This document shows positions 50,534 through 58,966 of a stretch of DNA of 64,000 nucleotides, one piece after another. The position numbers and the translations under genes are program-made. The stretch's first letter is position 1; each line of letters opens with the position of its first letter. This DNA comes from Metabacillus crassostreae. GTDB taxonomy: Bacteria > Bacillota > Bacilli > Bacillales > Bacillaceae. Location: NCBI RefSeq assembly GCF_016908395.1, contig NZ_JAFBDU010000005.1:228853-292852 (forward strand), written 5' to 3'. Under the pieces are notes generated by a model. The model made no database searches. It saw only the letters and a list, made by a program, of their open reading frames with translations, and was not told where the DNA came from.

Positions 50534-50877
50534 TTTCAATTTATTTTTCTCAAGTATATAGACTTACTATAGAGATTAATATAGGTTATTAGACCTATAA
50601 TATATATTTTGATTAGTATCTTTTTAAAAGGTTGATAACATTGAAATTGAGGCTTTTAATTTATATAGTACAATGGATCTGTTTCAAAGGATATGAAGTT
50701 ATTTTTGCAAAAAAAGATAAAGAAAAAAATAATACATTAGTTGCTCATTTTAAAATTACAATCATTTCCTAAAAAAATGTGATGAGAAAACAGTCCATCT
50801 CCTTTATAATGAAAGATAGGGAATTCTGTCGAAAGGAATTCATTGTTCGGACTACTATAATTAAGGTGGGTGCACTA
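50534..50877. other. Divergent promoter region, riboswitch gene / flhO
   Basis: AT-rich with no gene. A perfect palindrome TATAGGT / ACCTATA (50580-50599) lies upstream of the riboswitch. No clear sigma D promoter was seen for flhO. Confidence 0.4.
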
Positions 50878-51729
50878 ATGTTAAGAGGTTTATATACAGC
50901 AACAGCAGGAATGTTAACGCAACAAAGACGTACTGAAATGCTCTCAAACAACATGGCAAATTCTCAAACTCCAGGCTATAAAGCAGATCAAGGCTCTGTT
51001 CGTGCGTTTCCAGAGATGCTGCTACAAAGGCTGGATAATAAATCAGTACCTACTGTAAATGGCGCAAACTTTGGAGGAATGACACCAATTGGTTCAATTA
51101 ACACAGGTGTTTATTTACAAGAGCTAAGTAACCATTACACTCAAGGTGGATTAAAGGAAACTGGCTTGAAATCTGACGTTGCATTAGTTGAAGAAAATGT
51201 TCCATTTAATCCTGAAACAAACCTTAAAGGAGCATTACTATTCGCAGTTGAGACGCCGGCTGGTGATGAGAGATACACACGTAATGGGAATTTTTCACTA
51301 GATAATAATGGAATACTACTCTCAAACGGAAATACAGTACTATCAACAGATGGTCAGCCTATTTCGATTCAAACAAGTAATTATGAAGTTACTCAAAATG
51401 GTGAGGTTTATAATCGTGACCTTCCTGCAGCAGAGCAATTTCTTGGACAAATAGATGTGAGATTTGAAGCAGATGTACGTAATTTAGTTAAAGAAGGTAA
51501 TGGTTTATACCGTACTGCTGATGAAGGTGTTTTACCAACAGCTATTAATAACGAAAATATTCAATATAACCTAAGACAAAACTTCTTGGAAAATTCAACA
51601 GTTGATGTTGGGCGTACTTATACAGATATGATGACAGCTTATCGATCGTTTGAAGCAAACCAAAAAGTATTACAAGCATATGATAGAAGTATGGACAAGG
51701 CCGCAAACGAAATAGGCCGCTTAAGATAA
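50878..51729 (+). CDS. flhO: Flagellar hook-basal body rod protein FlhO
   Basis: 283 residues from the ATG behind AAGGTGGG. N-terminal rod motif (MLRGLYTATAGMLTQQRRTEMLSNNMANSQTPGYK, viewed as two blocks) and the C-terminal VGRTYTDMMTAYRSFEANQKVLQAYDRSMDKA coiled segment, as in FlgF/FlgG-type rod proteins. Exported by the flagellar type III system. It forms a pair with flhP, as in B. subtilis. Confidence 0.94.
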   Translation: MLRGLYTATAGMLTQQRRTEMLSNNMANSQTPGYKADQGSVRAFPEMLLQRLDNKSVPTVNGANFGGMTPIGSINTGVYLQELSNHYTQGGLKETGLKSDVALVEENVPFNPETNLKGALLFAVETPAGDERYTRNGNFSLDNNGILLSNGNTVLSTDGQPISIQTSNYEVTQNGEVYNRDLPAAEQFLGQIDVRFEADVRNLVKEGNGLYRTADEGVLPTAINNENIQYNLRQNFLENSTVDVGRTYTDMMTAYRSFEANQKVLQAYDRSMDKAANEIGRLR

Positions 51730-51744
51730 TAGGAGGTTCAAAAT

Positions 51745-52581
51745 ATGTTACGCTCAATGGTTACAGCGACTAATTCAATGACACAATTTCAGAAGCAGCT
51801 TGATAGAATTGGCCATAACTTAGCAAATGTTGATACTCAAGGATTCAAACGAACTGAAACTGCATTTTCAGAGCTTGTTCGTCAGCAGTTTACTACAAAC
51901 ACAAAAGAAACAGCTAATGAGCTTGAAGACAAGCTTATTTTGAATCATGAGCTGGGAATTATGCAGGGTGTAGGTGCGAAGTTAAATAATAAACTTGTTT
52001 TTACTCAAGGTAGTGTTAAACAAACTGGTCGTTCTCTTGATATTGCATTAACTGTTCCAAATCAATTTTTACAAATAGATGTTGATGGTGAGATCAATTA
52101 CACAAGAGATGGAGCTTTATATTTATCTCCAACAACTGATGGCACAGATCGTTTTATGCTAACAACTGCAAGTGGAAATCGTGTGTTAGACGAAAATCAG
52201 GATCCGATTTATCTTAATGATAATTTTAAAGAAATTGTTATTTCCCAGGATGGCACACTATCTACTGTTCCAAATAATGATACAGAGCTTCCGCAAATCT
52301 TTGAGCTTGGTATTGTTGGGGTGGATCGTCCACAGATGCTAATTGAAAATGGTAATAATCTTTATGGGTTAAAAGACTTAGGAGATATTCAGATCAATGA
52401 TGTGTTAACCTTCCTTGATGGCGCGGATCGTGCTGTACAGCAAGGAGCACTTGAAATGTCCAATGTTGATTTAACGAAGGAAATGACCGATTTAATGATC
52501 TCACAGCGTTCATACCAGATGAATGCGAAAACAGTCACACTTGGTGATCAAATGCTGGGATTAATTAATGGCGTTAGATAG
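51745..52581 (+). CDS. flhP: Flagellar hook-basal body rod protein FlhP
   Basis: 278 residues, ATG behind AGGAGG. HNLANVDTQGFKRTETAFSELV N-terminal rod signature, GEINYTRDGALYLSP middle domain, and DLTKEMTDLMISQRSYQMNAKTV C-terminal segment. Distal rod component with FlhO, required for hook assembly. Confidence 0.94.
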   Translation: MLRSMVTATNSMTQFQKQLDRIGHNLANVDTQGFKRTETAFSELVRQQFTTNTKETANELEDKLILNHELGIMQGVGAKLNNKLVFTQGSVKQTGRSLDIALTVPNQFLQIDVDGEINYTRDGALYLSPTTDGTDRFMLTTASGNRVLDENQDPIYLNDNFKEIVISQDGTLSTVPNNDTELPQIFELGIVGVDRPQMLIENGNNLYGLKDLGDIQINDVLTFLDGADRAVQQGALEMSNVDLTKEMTDLMISQRSYQMNAKTVTLGDQMLGLINGVR

Positions 52582-52593
52582 GAGTTATGAAGA

Positions 52594-52878
52594 TTGGTTG
52601 CAAAAGAAACGACTAAAACATACACTCGAGAAGAATTAAAAAAAGCAAAAAAGACACAAAAGGAGCAGGAGGGCACTGAGGAAAAAAAGAGTTCTCCTAA
52701 AATCCGTGTTCGACTACTGCCAATTTGGTTAAGAGTACTCCTTGTTGTTGTCTTAATGGGAATAAGTGTAATTGCTGGACTTGTTGTCGGCTATGGAGTG
52801 ATTGGCAACGGAAATCCAGAAGATGCTTTAGATAAATCAACATGGCAGCATATCATTGATTTGGTTGAAAAAAAATAA
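52594..52878 (+). CDS. EpuA-family membrane protein (often mis-annotated as RNA polymerase subunit beta)
   Basis: 94 residues from a TTG start. A charged N-terminus (EELKKAKKTQKEQEG), basic RVRLLPIWLRVLLVVVLMG leading into one transmembrane helix, and the family end GYGVIGNGNPEDALDKSTWQHIIDLVEKK. The EpuA family is short and membrane-bound with no defined role. Databases often label it an RNA polymerase subunit without biochemical support. Terminal gene of the flhO-flhP transcript. Confidence 0.85.
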   Translation: MVAKETTKTYTREELKKAKKTQKEQEGTEEKKSSPKIRVRLLPIWLRVLLVVVLMGISVIAGLVVGYGVIGNGNPEDALDKSTWQHIIDLVEKK

Positions 52879-52900
52879 ATACACAGTTATACTTTTTCAT

Positions 52901-52926
52901 AAAGGAAGGTAAAATACCTTCCTTTT
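52901..52926 (+). terminator. Terminator of the flhO-flhP transcript
   Basis: AAAGGAAGGTA / TACCTTCCTTT with a 3-nt loop, then TTGTTGT. Confidence 0.82.
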
Positions 52927-52982
52927 GTTGTATAAGAAAAAGATTTTAAAGAGTCTAAATAAACACTAAGGAGTTTATACAT

Positions 52983-53423
52983 ATGCTTGATATCCAACAA
53001 ATTAAAGAAATTATCCCTCATCGTTATCCTTTTCTTCTAGTTGATCGTGTTCTTGAAATTGAAGAAGGGAAAAAAGCAGTAGGCATTAAAAATGTATCTG
53101 CAAATGAAGAGTTTTTCAATGGTCACTTTCCTGATTATCCAGTCATGCCAGGAGTGTTAATTGTTGAAGCTCTTGCACAGGTAGGTGCAGTAGCGATTTT
53201 GAAAAAAGAAGAAAATCGTGGGCGCTTAGCATTTTTTGCAGGAATTGATAATTGTCGCTTTAAAAGACAAGTAAAACCTGGTGATCAGCTTCGTTTGGAA
53301 GTGGAAATTACTCGTTTAAGAGGTTCACTTGGAAAAGGAAAAGCCATTGCAACTGTTGACGGTGAAGTAGCGTGTGAAACAGAAATTATGTTTGCGCTAG
53401 GTGAGAAAAAAGCTGAAGAATAA
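52983..53423 (+). CDS. fabZ: 3-hydroxyacyl-[acyl-carrier-protein] dehydratase FabZ
   Basis: 146 residues, hot-dog fold. Catalytic His and Glu lie in [21 protein letters not shown]-terminal [15 protein letters not shown]. It dehydrates 3-hydroxyacyl-ACP in fatty acid elongation. AAGGAG precedes the ATG. This is ywpB of B. subtilis. Confidence 0.97.
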   Translation: MLDIQQIKEIIPHRYPFLLVDRVLEIEEGKKAVGIKNVSANEEFFNGHFPDYPVMPGVLIVEALAQVGAVAILKKEENRGRLAFFAGIDNCRFKRQVKPGDQLRLEVEITRLRGSLGKGKAIATVDGEVACETEIMFALGEKKAEE

Positions 53424-53428
53424 ACAGA

Positions 53429-53470
53429 AGAGACAAATTGACTAGAATTAGGTCAATTGTCTCTTTTTTT
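53429..53470 (+). terminator. Terminator after fabZ
   Basis: AGAGACAA(A)TTGAC / GTCAATTGTCTCT stem with T7. Confidence 0.88.
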
Positions 53471-53614
53471 GTGGAAAGGTTTTATGAATTGAAAACTTGT
53501 CTATATAATTGTATCGGCCGAAAGTAAAAGTGTGTATGAAATAAATTTGTTTGGGAAACATAAGCAAAGACCGTAACAATACTAAAAAGGTCAAAATTGA
53601 AAGGAGCAATAATT

Positions 53615-53932
53615 ATGAGCAAAAAGTGGTTTTTAACTTTATCAGGTTCTCTACTTGCGGCTATGATCGTAACTGGTTGTGCTGCAGATGATCAAGATCC
53701 AGCACCACCAGAAGATACAATGGAGGAAACTCCAGGTGAAGAATTAGAGCAAGAAATGGAAGAAGGCGTTAATGAAGGCGAAGATATGCTTGAAGAAGGC
53801 GGAGAAAATGTTGAAGAAGGCATGGATGAAACAGGCGACATGCTAGAAGAAGGTGCTGAAAATGTTGAAGAAGGTACAGGCACTGACTTAACAGAAGAAA
53901 ATGGCGACGTTGATAAGGAAAATAATCAATAA
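53615..53932 (+). CDS. Acidic lipoprotein with internal repeats
   Basis: 105 residues from the ATG behind GAAAGGAG. The signal peptide ends in the lipobox VTGC (Cys22). The mature part is almost wholly Glu/Gly/Asp/Met with repeats of the type GENVEEGMDETGDMLEEG. Unlikely to have a conventional fold; possibly a surface or spore-associated cation-binding polymer. No family recognised. Confidence 0.72.
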   Translation: MSKKWFLTLSGSLLAAMIVTGCAADDQDPAPPEDTMEETPGEELEQEMEEGVNEGEDMLEEGGENVEEGMDETGDMLEEGAENVEEGTGTDLTEENGDVDKENNQ

Positions 53933-54064
53933 TTTTTGAGTGGGAAAGGCTAACATGAGATGTTGGCCTTTTTTTGGTTGTGGGCTACTTGTTGGGGGGG
54001 ACTGTCCCTCAGCGTGCTAAAGGACCATTGTATAGAGCAGTGCTGGATTTGTCGAATTTTGAAG

Positions 54065-54164
54065 AATCGCCGATAAATTCGCATAATCGCTGATAAATCT
54101 TAAAAATCGCTGATAAATAGCCGGAATCGCCGATAAATCTCAAAAATCGCCGATAAAATTAAAT
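54065..54164. repeat. Degenerate tandem array, exact 20-nt period (array 3)
   Basis: Five units begin at 54065, 54085, 54105, 54125 and 54145. Each starts AATCGCYGATAAA, followed by 7 variable nt. It lies in the 527-bp gap between the acidic lipoprotein and cotJA. The same gap holds GGGACTGTCCC (about 53998) and GGGGTCTGACCCCC (54312) palindromes but no gene. Confidence 0.85.
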
Positions 54165-54459
54165 TCTGGAGGGAAATTCGCTAGCATCGTGAATAAATTT
54201 TTAAAAAAATTTGCTATTTTAGTAGTCTCTTGGTAAATGTCTCCCCCATTTTATACATTATTAATAGAAACACTGTAGTTTTGTATTATTTTTTGGAAAG
54301 CAGAACAATTTGGGGTCTGACCCCCAGTCCACCCCCAGTCCCACCACTCCCCCCATTCATTTTTCCCCAAAAACATACATATTAGAGTTTCCACTCCGAA
54401 TAGGATGTAAGAGAGCACATAAAAAGTTAGTGCTTATGATCTCAAAAATCGAGGTGTTA

Positions 54460-54711
54460 ATGGTGAAAAATGTGAATGCTCCGTATGAGCAGCAGCTTTC
54501 GTATATGAAAACTTATCAGCCGTTTCATAGTCGTTTTGATCCGTGTCCACCCATTGGTGTGAAGTATTATTCAACTCCACCTCATTTGTATATGGGGTTT
54601 CAGCCACCTAATCTACAGCAATATTCTCCGAAGGCTGCGTTAAAAAGGGGAACACTTTGGCCAGCGTTATATGATCCATACAAAAATCCTTATGAAGCAA
54701 AAAGGGGGTAG
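54460..54711 (+). CDS. cotJA: Spore coat-associated protein CotJA
   Basis: 83 residues from the ATG behind GAGGTG. Signature FHSRFDPCPPIGVKYYSTPPHLYMGFQPPNLQQYSP. The cotJABC operon is expressed in the mother cell under sigma E and its products enter the inner coat. The frame is open further upstream but without a ribosome site. Confidence 0.93.
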   Translation: MVKNVNAPYEQQLSYMKTYQPFHSRFDPCPPIGVKYYSTPPHLYMGFQPPNLQQYSPKAALKRGTLWPALYDPYKNPYEAKRG

Positions 54712-54717
54712 TGAATC

Positions 54718-54984
54718 TTGAGTGGGAAGCAACTGCCAGATGAGTATTACCAGCTGTTAGGGGAGATTCAGGCAATTGATTTTGTGTTGGTCGAGTTAAC
54801 ACTTTACTTAGATACACACCCGAACGATATGCAGGCGTTGCAGCAATTTAATCAAGCTGCTGTACAAAGCAAACAGTTAAAACAGGTTTTTGAATCGAAA
54901 TTTGGCATGCTCCAGCAATATGGGGGAAGTTTTGCGGATGCGAATTGGTCTTGGGGAACTGCACCTTGGCCTTGGCAAGTGTAA
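54718..54984 (+). CDS. cotJB: Spore coat protein CotJB
   Basis: 88 residues from a TTG start behind AAAGGGGG. Core YYQLLGEIQAIDFVLVELTLYLDTHPNDMQAL, and a Trp/Pro-rich end (WSWGTAPWPWQV). Six bp after cotJA, hence co-translated. Confidence 0.92.
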   Translation: MSGKQLPDEYYQLLGEIQAIDFVLVELTLYLDTHPNDMQALQQFNQAAVQSKQLKQVFESKFGMLQQYGGSFADANWSWGTAPWPWQV

Positions 54985-55041
54985 AGGACGGTCGGGAATA
55001 TCTCCGGCCTACTTACTACATATGAGGGGAGATCGATATAA

Positions 55042-55611
55042 GTGTGGGTATATGAAAAAAAGCTTCAATATCCCGTTAAGGTAAGCACGTGTAATCCAAC
55101 GTTGGCGAAATATTTAATTGAACAATATGGTGGAGCGGATGGTGAGCTAGCGGCAGCGCTACGTTATCTGAACCAGCGATACACCATTCCAGATAAGGTT
55201 GTTGGGTTATTAAATGATATTGGTACAGAGGAATTTGCTCACTTAGAAATGATCGCAACGATGATTTATAAACTTACAAAAGATGCAACACCTGAACAGC
55301 TTAAAGCAGCAGGTCTTGCGCCACATTATGTTAATCATGATTCGGCATTGTTTTATCACAATGCAGCGGGTGCACCTTTTACGGCAACATATATTCAAGC
55401 AAAGGGAGATCCGATTGCTGATTTATATGAAGATATTGCTGCAGAAGAAAAAGCTAGAGCCACATATCAATGGATTATCAATATGTCAGATGATCCTGAC
55501 TTAAATGATAGTTTAGCATTTTTAAGAGAACGGGAGATTGTCCATTCACAGCGTTTTAGAGAAGCAGTTGAAATTCTGAAAGATGAGCGTGATCGTAAGA
55601 AGATATTTTAG
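55042..55611 (+). CDS. cotJC: Manganese-catalase-family coat protein CotJC
   Basis: 189 residues from GTG (MWVYEKKLQYPVKV). Ferritin-like four-helix bundle with di-metal ligands in GTEEFAHLEMIATMI and EDIAAEEKARATYQW / EREIVHSQRF. Relatives are Mn-catalases. The coat location suggests peroxide protection of the spore or a structural role. Confidence 0.94.
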   Translation: MWVYEKKLQYPVKVSTCNPTLAKYLIEQYGGADGELAAALRYLNQRYTIPDKVVGLLNDIGTEEFAHLEMIATMIYKLTKDATPEQLKAAGLAPHYVNHDSALFYHNAAGAPFTATYIQAKGDPIADLYEDIAAEEKARATYQWIINMSDDPDLNDSLAFLREREIVHSQRFREAVEILKDERDRKKIF

Positions 55612-55617
55612 CTAGTC

Positions 55618-55650
55618 TGGTCCGGAAAGTATTCCGGGCTTTTCTTTATA
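55618..55650 (+). terminator. Terminator of cotJABC
   Basis: CCGGAA / TTCCGG stem with a 4-nt loop, followed by TTTTCTTT. Confidence 0.7.
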
Positions 55651-55691
55651 TACAAAAAAACTACACTCTATACAAGTGCAGTCCCTAATCT

Positions 55692-56138
55692 CTATAATTT
55701 CGTCGTTTCTTTACGTTGATTGATATTCAGCTTGAATTCCTTCATCAGTGCCTCACCTGTTAAACCTTGCTCCATCAATGATTGCAGCAGTTCTTCTGGA
55801 TCGTGAATTGGTCTTGATGTTAAAAGGCGACCATCTAGTAAGACGGATATATGATCGTCAAGTGGGACGATTGTTTTAACCCGGGCAAGAATTTGAGCGG
55901 GTGTATTTGTTTTTTTTGAAATTGTCACATAGACTTTTTCTTTTGTTTCAGCTTCTAGTAGCTTTTGAAAATAAGAGTCATATTTCTTTGGAACAAGTGC
56001 TTCAATTAACCAAGAGTTTTCTCCATCTTCTCTGTTCAGAACAAGACCATCCTCTAAAGGTATTTCTTTTGGACTAACTTCATCCTGACTAACACCTTCT
56101 TGTCCCATCATTAAATTAACAAGCTTAAATGTTTTCAT
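55692..56138 (-). CDS. ywpF: YwpF-like protein
   Basis: 148 residues from the ATG 8 nt behind GAGGGTGA. MKTFKLVNLMM start, WLIEALVPKKYDSYFQKLLE, and a basic end. It matches B. subtilis YwpF by memory of its N-terminus and by location near ssbB. The function is unknown. Confidence 0.7.
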   Translation of the reverse strand: MKTFKLVNLMMGQEGVSQDEVSPKEIPLEDGLVLNREDGENSWLIEALVPKKYDSYFQKLLEAETKEKVYVTISKKTNTPAQILARVKTIVPLDDHISVLLDGRLLTSRPIHDPEELLQSLMEQGLTGEALMKEFKLNINQRKETTKL

Positions 56139-56195
56139 TGCTTCACCCTCATTCGCTCATTTTCTTTAGTATAACATATGAAAATGAACAGCAAA

Positions 56196-56630
56196 TTACT
56201 CTGAAATCTTTATCGATTTTTCGATAATTGTCATGAGCATTTCTTCAATAATTTTGCGATCCTTCGTTTTAACTAATAATAACTGATTCAAAATCGTAAC
56301 CATTTTAGGCTGTTTTATTAAATAATCAATTATATGAGACAATTGTTGCTCTGTATGATATCTTCCATCTACCTCATATAGCAATTCATTTGTTTGGTGA
56401 TCTCGACCAATTAGATGATCGATGCTCACATGTAAGGCATTACTTAACGAAAGCAAGTAGGTTAAGTCAGGCACTTGTTCACCTGTTTCAAGACGGGTGA
56501 TAACTGGTCGTGATACATTAATTATTTCAGCAAGCTGCTGCTGTGACCAGCCATTTTTTTCTCGATAGTATTTAAGATTCATTTGAAATTTTTCTACCTC
56601 TCTCATTGAATCAACAAATCCCCTCTTCAT
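56196..56630 (-). CDS. XRE-family transcriptional regulator
   Basis: Up to 144 residues. The HTH (LKYYREKNGWSQQQLAEIINVSRPVITRLETGEQVPDLTYLLSLSNAL, seen in two blocks) is classic Cro/CI type. The C-terminal part is helical and probably dimerises. The start is uncertain: ATGs at 56630, 56606 and 56582 are all weakly served by ribosome sites, and 56582 gives the usual short N-terminus before the HTH. The target is unknown. Confidence 0.85.
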   Translation of the reverse strand: MKRGFVDSMREVEKFQMNLKYYREKNGWSQQQLAEIINVSRPVITRLETGEQVPDLTYLLSLSNALHVSIDHLIGRDHQTNELLYEVDGRYHTEQQLSHIIDYLIKQPKMVTILNQLLLVKTKDRKIIEEMLMTIIEKSIKISE

Positions 56631-56888
56631 GCTTCTTTTATCGTAATGGAGTATTTTATTTGCTAATGTACAAATTCAGATCATTCTAACAACTGTGCAA
56701 ATTCTGTACCGTAATAGATAATTCGACCTATATCGAGAAAAATTGAAATAATTGACGTGTGAATGAGATAAACGACTAAATTACCAGTATATTGTCAAAT
56801 TTAGCCGAATTTTAGATTAACTAAATTATTCGCTTAATATAATATGGAATATAATTACAGTATAAAATTGGAAAAGAGGTCATATGAA

Positions 56889-57296
56889 ATGATTCCTTTT
56901 AAACTCAAATCTATTAAATCTAATCAGCATACTTTATCAAAAAGAAGAAACAAAAAAGAAGTGATTTTGCGATTAGCAGAGAGAACATTAGTAGATACAT
57001 TATACTACAATTATAGAATTCTCTTGAATGCTACAGTTGAAATTCAATATGAAACTTTTGATAAAAACAATATTTTGCGCATAACCTTTCAATTAAAACA
57101 AAAAAACCTATCCATTACATATTTCGAATGGGATCATCTACAACATCACTTCAAACAAGTACCTCTTGATGATGAAACCTTTTCATCTTACCCAATTCAA
57201 AGCATACTACATAATTTAAACTTCACTGGAGAAAAGCACTTTTCATATGTAATGAACTCACAACAGCCTCTTCCAGATTTAGAAAGGAAACAATGA
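56889..57296 (+). CDS. Protein of unknown function upstream of ssbB
   Basis: 135 residues from the ATG 9 nt behind AAGAGGT; an earlier ATG at 56844 has no ribosome site. A basic N-terminus (LKSIKSNQHTLSKRRNKKE), then RLAERTLVDTLYYNYRILLNATVEIQYETF. Occupies the place of B. subtilis ywpG, but I cannot establish homology. Divergent from the XRE gene. Confidence 0.65.
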   Translation: MIPFKLKSIKSNQHTLSKRRNKKEVILRLAERTLVDTLYYNYRILLNATVEIQYETFDKNNILRITFQLKQKNLSITYFEWDHLQHHFKQVPLDDETFSSYPIQSILHNLNFTGEKHFSYVMNSQQPLPDLERKQ

Positions 57297-57316
57297 AAAT
57301 AACAGAATTCTTTCGC

Positions 57317-57352
57317 AAAATAGAATTTGCTAGTAGTAAAAAACAAAATCTT
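57317..57352 (+). promoter_or_regulatory. Possible ComK AT-box pair upstream of ssbB
   Basis: AAAATAGAATTTG (57317-57329) and AAAACAAAATCTT (57340-57352) each match AAAA-N5-TTTT with one mismatch. The gap is 10 bp, where ComK sites usually use 8, 18 or 31. AT-rich background makes chance matches likely. Confidence 0.3.
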
Positions 57353-57469
57353 AAAGTAATAATATCATTTCAAAGCAAAATCAGTCCGGATAATTATTTT
57401 TTACTCATTTTTCCAATTACTCACAATCTATTACAATACGAATGTACACGAAAAGAAAGGAGGAATGCA

Positions 57470-57814
57470 GTGATCAATCAAATAATTTTGGTAGGAAGGC
57501 TTACAAAGGATCCAGAGATTCGCTATACAGCAGATGGTGCACCTGTTGCCAACATTACACTGGCTGTTAGTCGTAATTTTAAAAATTCTGCAGGAGAAAT
57601 TGAAACTGATTTTGTGAACTGTACAGTTTGGAGACGAACAGCAGAAAACACAGCTAATTATTGCCGAAAAGGGTCAGTTGTTGGTGTGTCTGGAAGGCTC
57701 CAAACAAGAAGCTATGATAACGCGGAAGGAACCAGAGTGTACGTAACAGAAGTAGTGGCTGACTCTGTTCGCTTCATGAGCAGCAAGCCCCGAGAGCTAG
57801 TTGAACAAGAATAA
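57470..57814 (+). CDS. ssbB: Single-stranded DNA-binding protein SsbB
   Basis: 114 residues from a GTG behind GAAAGGAGG. OB-fold MINQIILVGRLTKDPEIRYT, FVNCTVWRRTAENTANYCRKGSVVGVSGRL. It ends without the acidic DDDIPF-type tail of SsbA, which marks it as the short SsbB paralogue used in natural transformation. The upstream open frame is not part of the protein. Confidence 0.93.
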   Translation: MINQIILVGRLTKDPEIRYTADGAPVANITLAVSRNFKNSAGEIETDFVNCTVWRRTAENTANYCRKGSVVGVSGRLQTRSYDNAEGTRVYVTEVVADSVRFMSSKPRELVEQE

Positions 57815-58044
57815 AAAGTAATATCCTCAAAAAGTGTCTGTAGCATAAAGAATCAATAGTTTCCCCTTAACTCCTCTTTGCATGTGGCTGGTTATTATAT
57901 TAAATAATCAGCCGATTTTTTAAGAGTACTGAAGAGTTTAAAATGTGGAAAGGTAATCTGAAATTATACAATTTGTATAGTGAAATTATCTACTGTGACA
58001 AAAAGCTGAATTTTATTATAAACAAAAATAAGGTGGTGTTAAAT

Positions 58045-58314
58045 ATGAAATCAGATCAATTTTTAATTAAGCAGTTTGAAGAAAGCATTAAATCTCAAAA
58101 AGATAAAGGATCTCCTAAACTTAAAAATCGAATTGCGCGTGTTTTGCAAGTGGAGTACCATTTGGGTTTTAATGAAGCAATGGAACTTGTTTATTCAGAA
58201 GAAATACAAGAGAAGATAGATAATGATATTGAGTGGGCACAGCATATGGGTTCAGAATTTTGGGCAAATGAAATTTATGAAAATAATATAATAAACAAAG
58301 CCAATTTTATATAA
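58045..58314 (+). CDS. Small protein of unknown function
   Basis: 89 residues from the ATG behind AAGGTGGTG. Mostly helical and charged: QFLIKQFEESIKSQKDKGSPKLKNRIARVLQVEYHLGFNEAMELVYSE, then acidic IDNDIEWAQHMG. No family recognised. Likely an isolated transcription unit. Confidence 0.6.
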   Translation: MKSDQFLIKQFEESIKSQKDKGSPKLKNRIARVLQVEYHLGFNEAMELVYSEEIQEKIDNDIEWAQHMGSEFWANEIYENNIINKANFI

Positions 58315-58392
58315 TTAAGAACTGGTTTAATATGGTGAGGGCTGTTCACGACATAAAAAATGATATAATAATACTAAAAGGAGTTGATGAAA

Positions 58393-58797
58393 ATGGAAGA
58401 GTTGCTAAAAGCTTTTATGAAATCAATTGATAGTAAATTTACTACTATGGAAGGAAAATTTGAATCAATCGATAAAAGGTTTGCGAATGTTGAAGAAAAA
58501 TTTGAGTCAATTGACAGAAGGTTTGCGAATGTTGAAGAGAAATTTGAGTCAATCGATAGAAAGTTTACAAAACTGGAAAACAATCAACAACATATTATCA
58601 CAACAATTGAAAACCATGCATCTGAATTCCGCAGCCATTTTGTTAAAATAGAAACAGAATTAGAACAACATAGAGAAGCATTTTCAATCTATGCAGCTGA
58701 TGTACACAAAATTAGAACTGACATCGACTACCTAAGCAGCAAAACAGGTATCCACGACACAAAGCTAAATAATATCGAAAAAAGACTAGAAGTATAA
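58393..58797 (+). CDS. Coiled-coil protein with 14-residue tandem repeats
   Basis: 134 residues; ATG 9 nt after AAAGGAG (an ATG two codons earlier is too close). Residues about 12-58 repeat KFESIDKRFANVEE three times at 42-nt period, then a longer coiled coil to the end. Similar repeat proteins occur near phage or toxin genes and as generic scaffolds. Function unknown. Confidence 0.72.
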   Translation: MEELLKAFMKSIDSKFTTMEGKFESIDKRFANVEEKFESIDRRFANVEEKFESIDRKFTKLENNQQHIITTIENHASEFRSHFVKIETELEQHREAFSIYAADVHKIRTDIDYLSSKTGIHDTKLNNIEKRLEV

Positions 58798-58810
58798 GCC
58801 GCACAAACAA

Positions 58811-58840
58811 TAAAAAAACGACAGTCAAATGACTGCCGCG
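58811..58840 (-). terminator. Terminator of the ywqB-ywqA transcript
   Basis: On the minus strand, GGCAGTCA / TGACTGTC with a short loop followed by GTTTTTTT. Confidence 0.82.
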
Positions 58841-58846
58841 CTGCTT

Positions 58847-58939
58847 TTACTTCTGAACCTTTTTTTCGATTAATTTCACAAGCTTCTCCCATTGTGGTGC
58901 TTTTTTTTCTTCAGGTTTCTTCGCTTTTTGCTTTGCCAC
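58847..58939 (-). CDS. Small basic protein downstream of ywqA
   Basis: 30 residues from GTG, 10 nt behind AGAGGGG: begins MAKQKAKKPEEKKAPQWE and ends KLIEKKVQK. Too short for automatic calling, but it has a ribosome site, lies 27 bp after the ywqA stop on the same strand and immediately precedes the terminator. It is probably a nucleic-acid-affine micro-protein of the same operon. Confidence 0.55.
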   Translation of the reverse strand: MAKQKAKKPEEKKAPQWEKLVKLIEKKVQK

Positions 58940-58966
58940 TTTGAAATAACCCCTCTGTTGTTATTT

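Noticed and set aside
57293..57469. N-terminal extension of SsbB by 59 residues
   Set aside because: SsbB starts at the OB-fold; the GTG at 57470 has a strong ribosome site and the extension has no similarity to SSB proteins.
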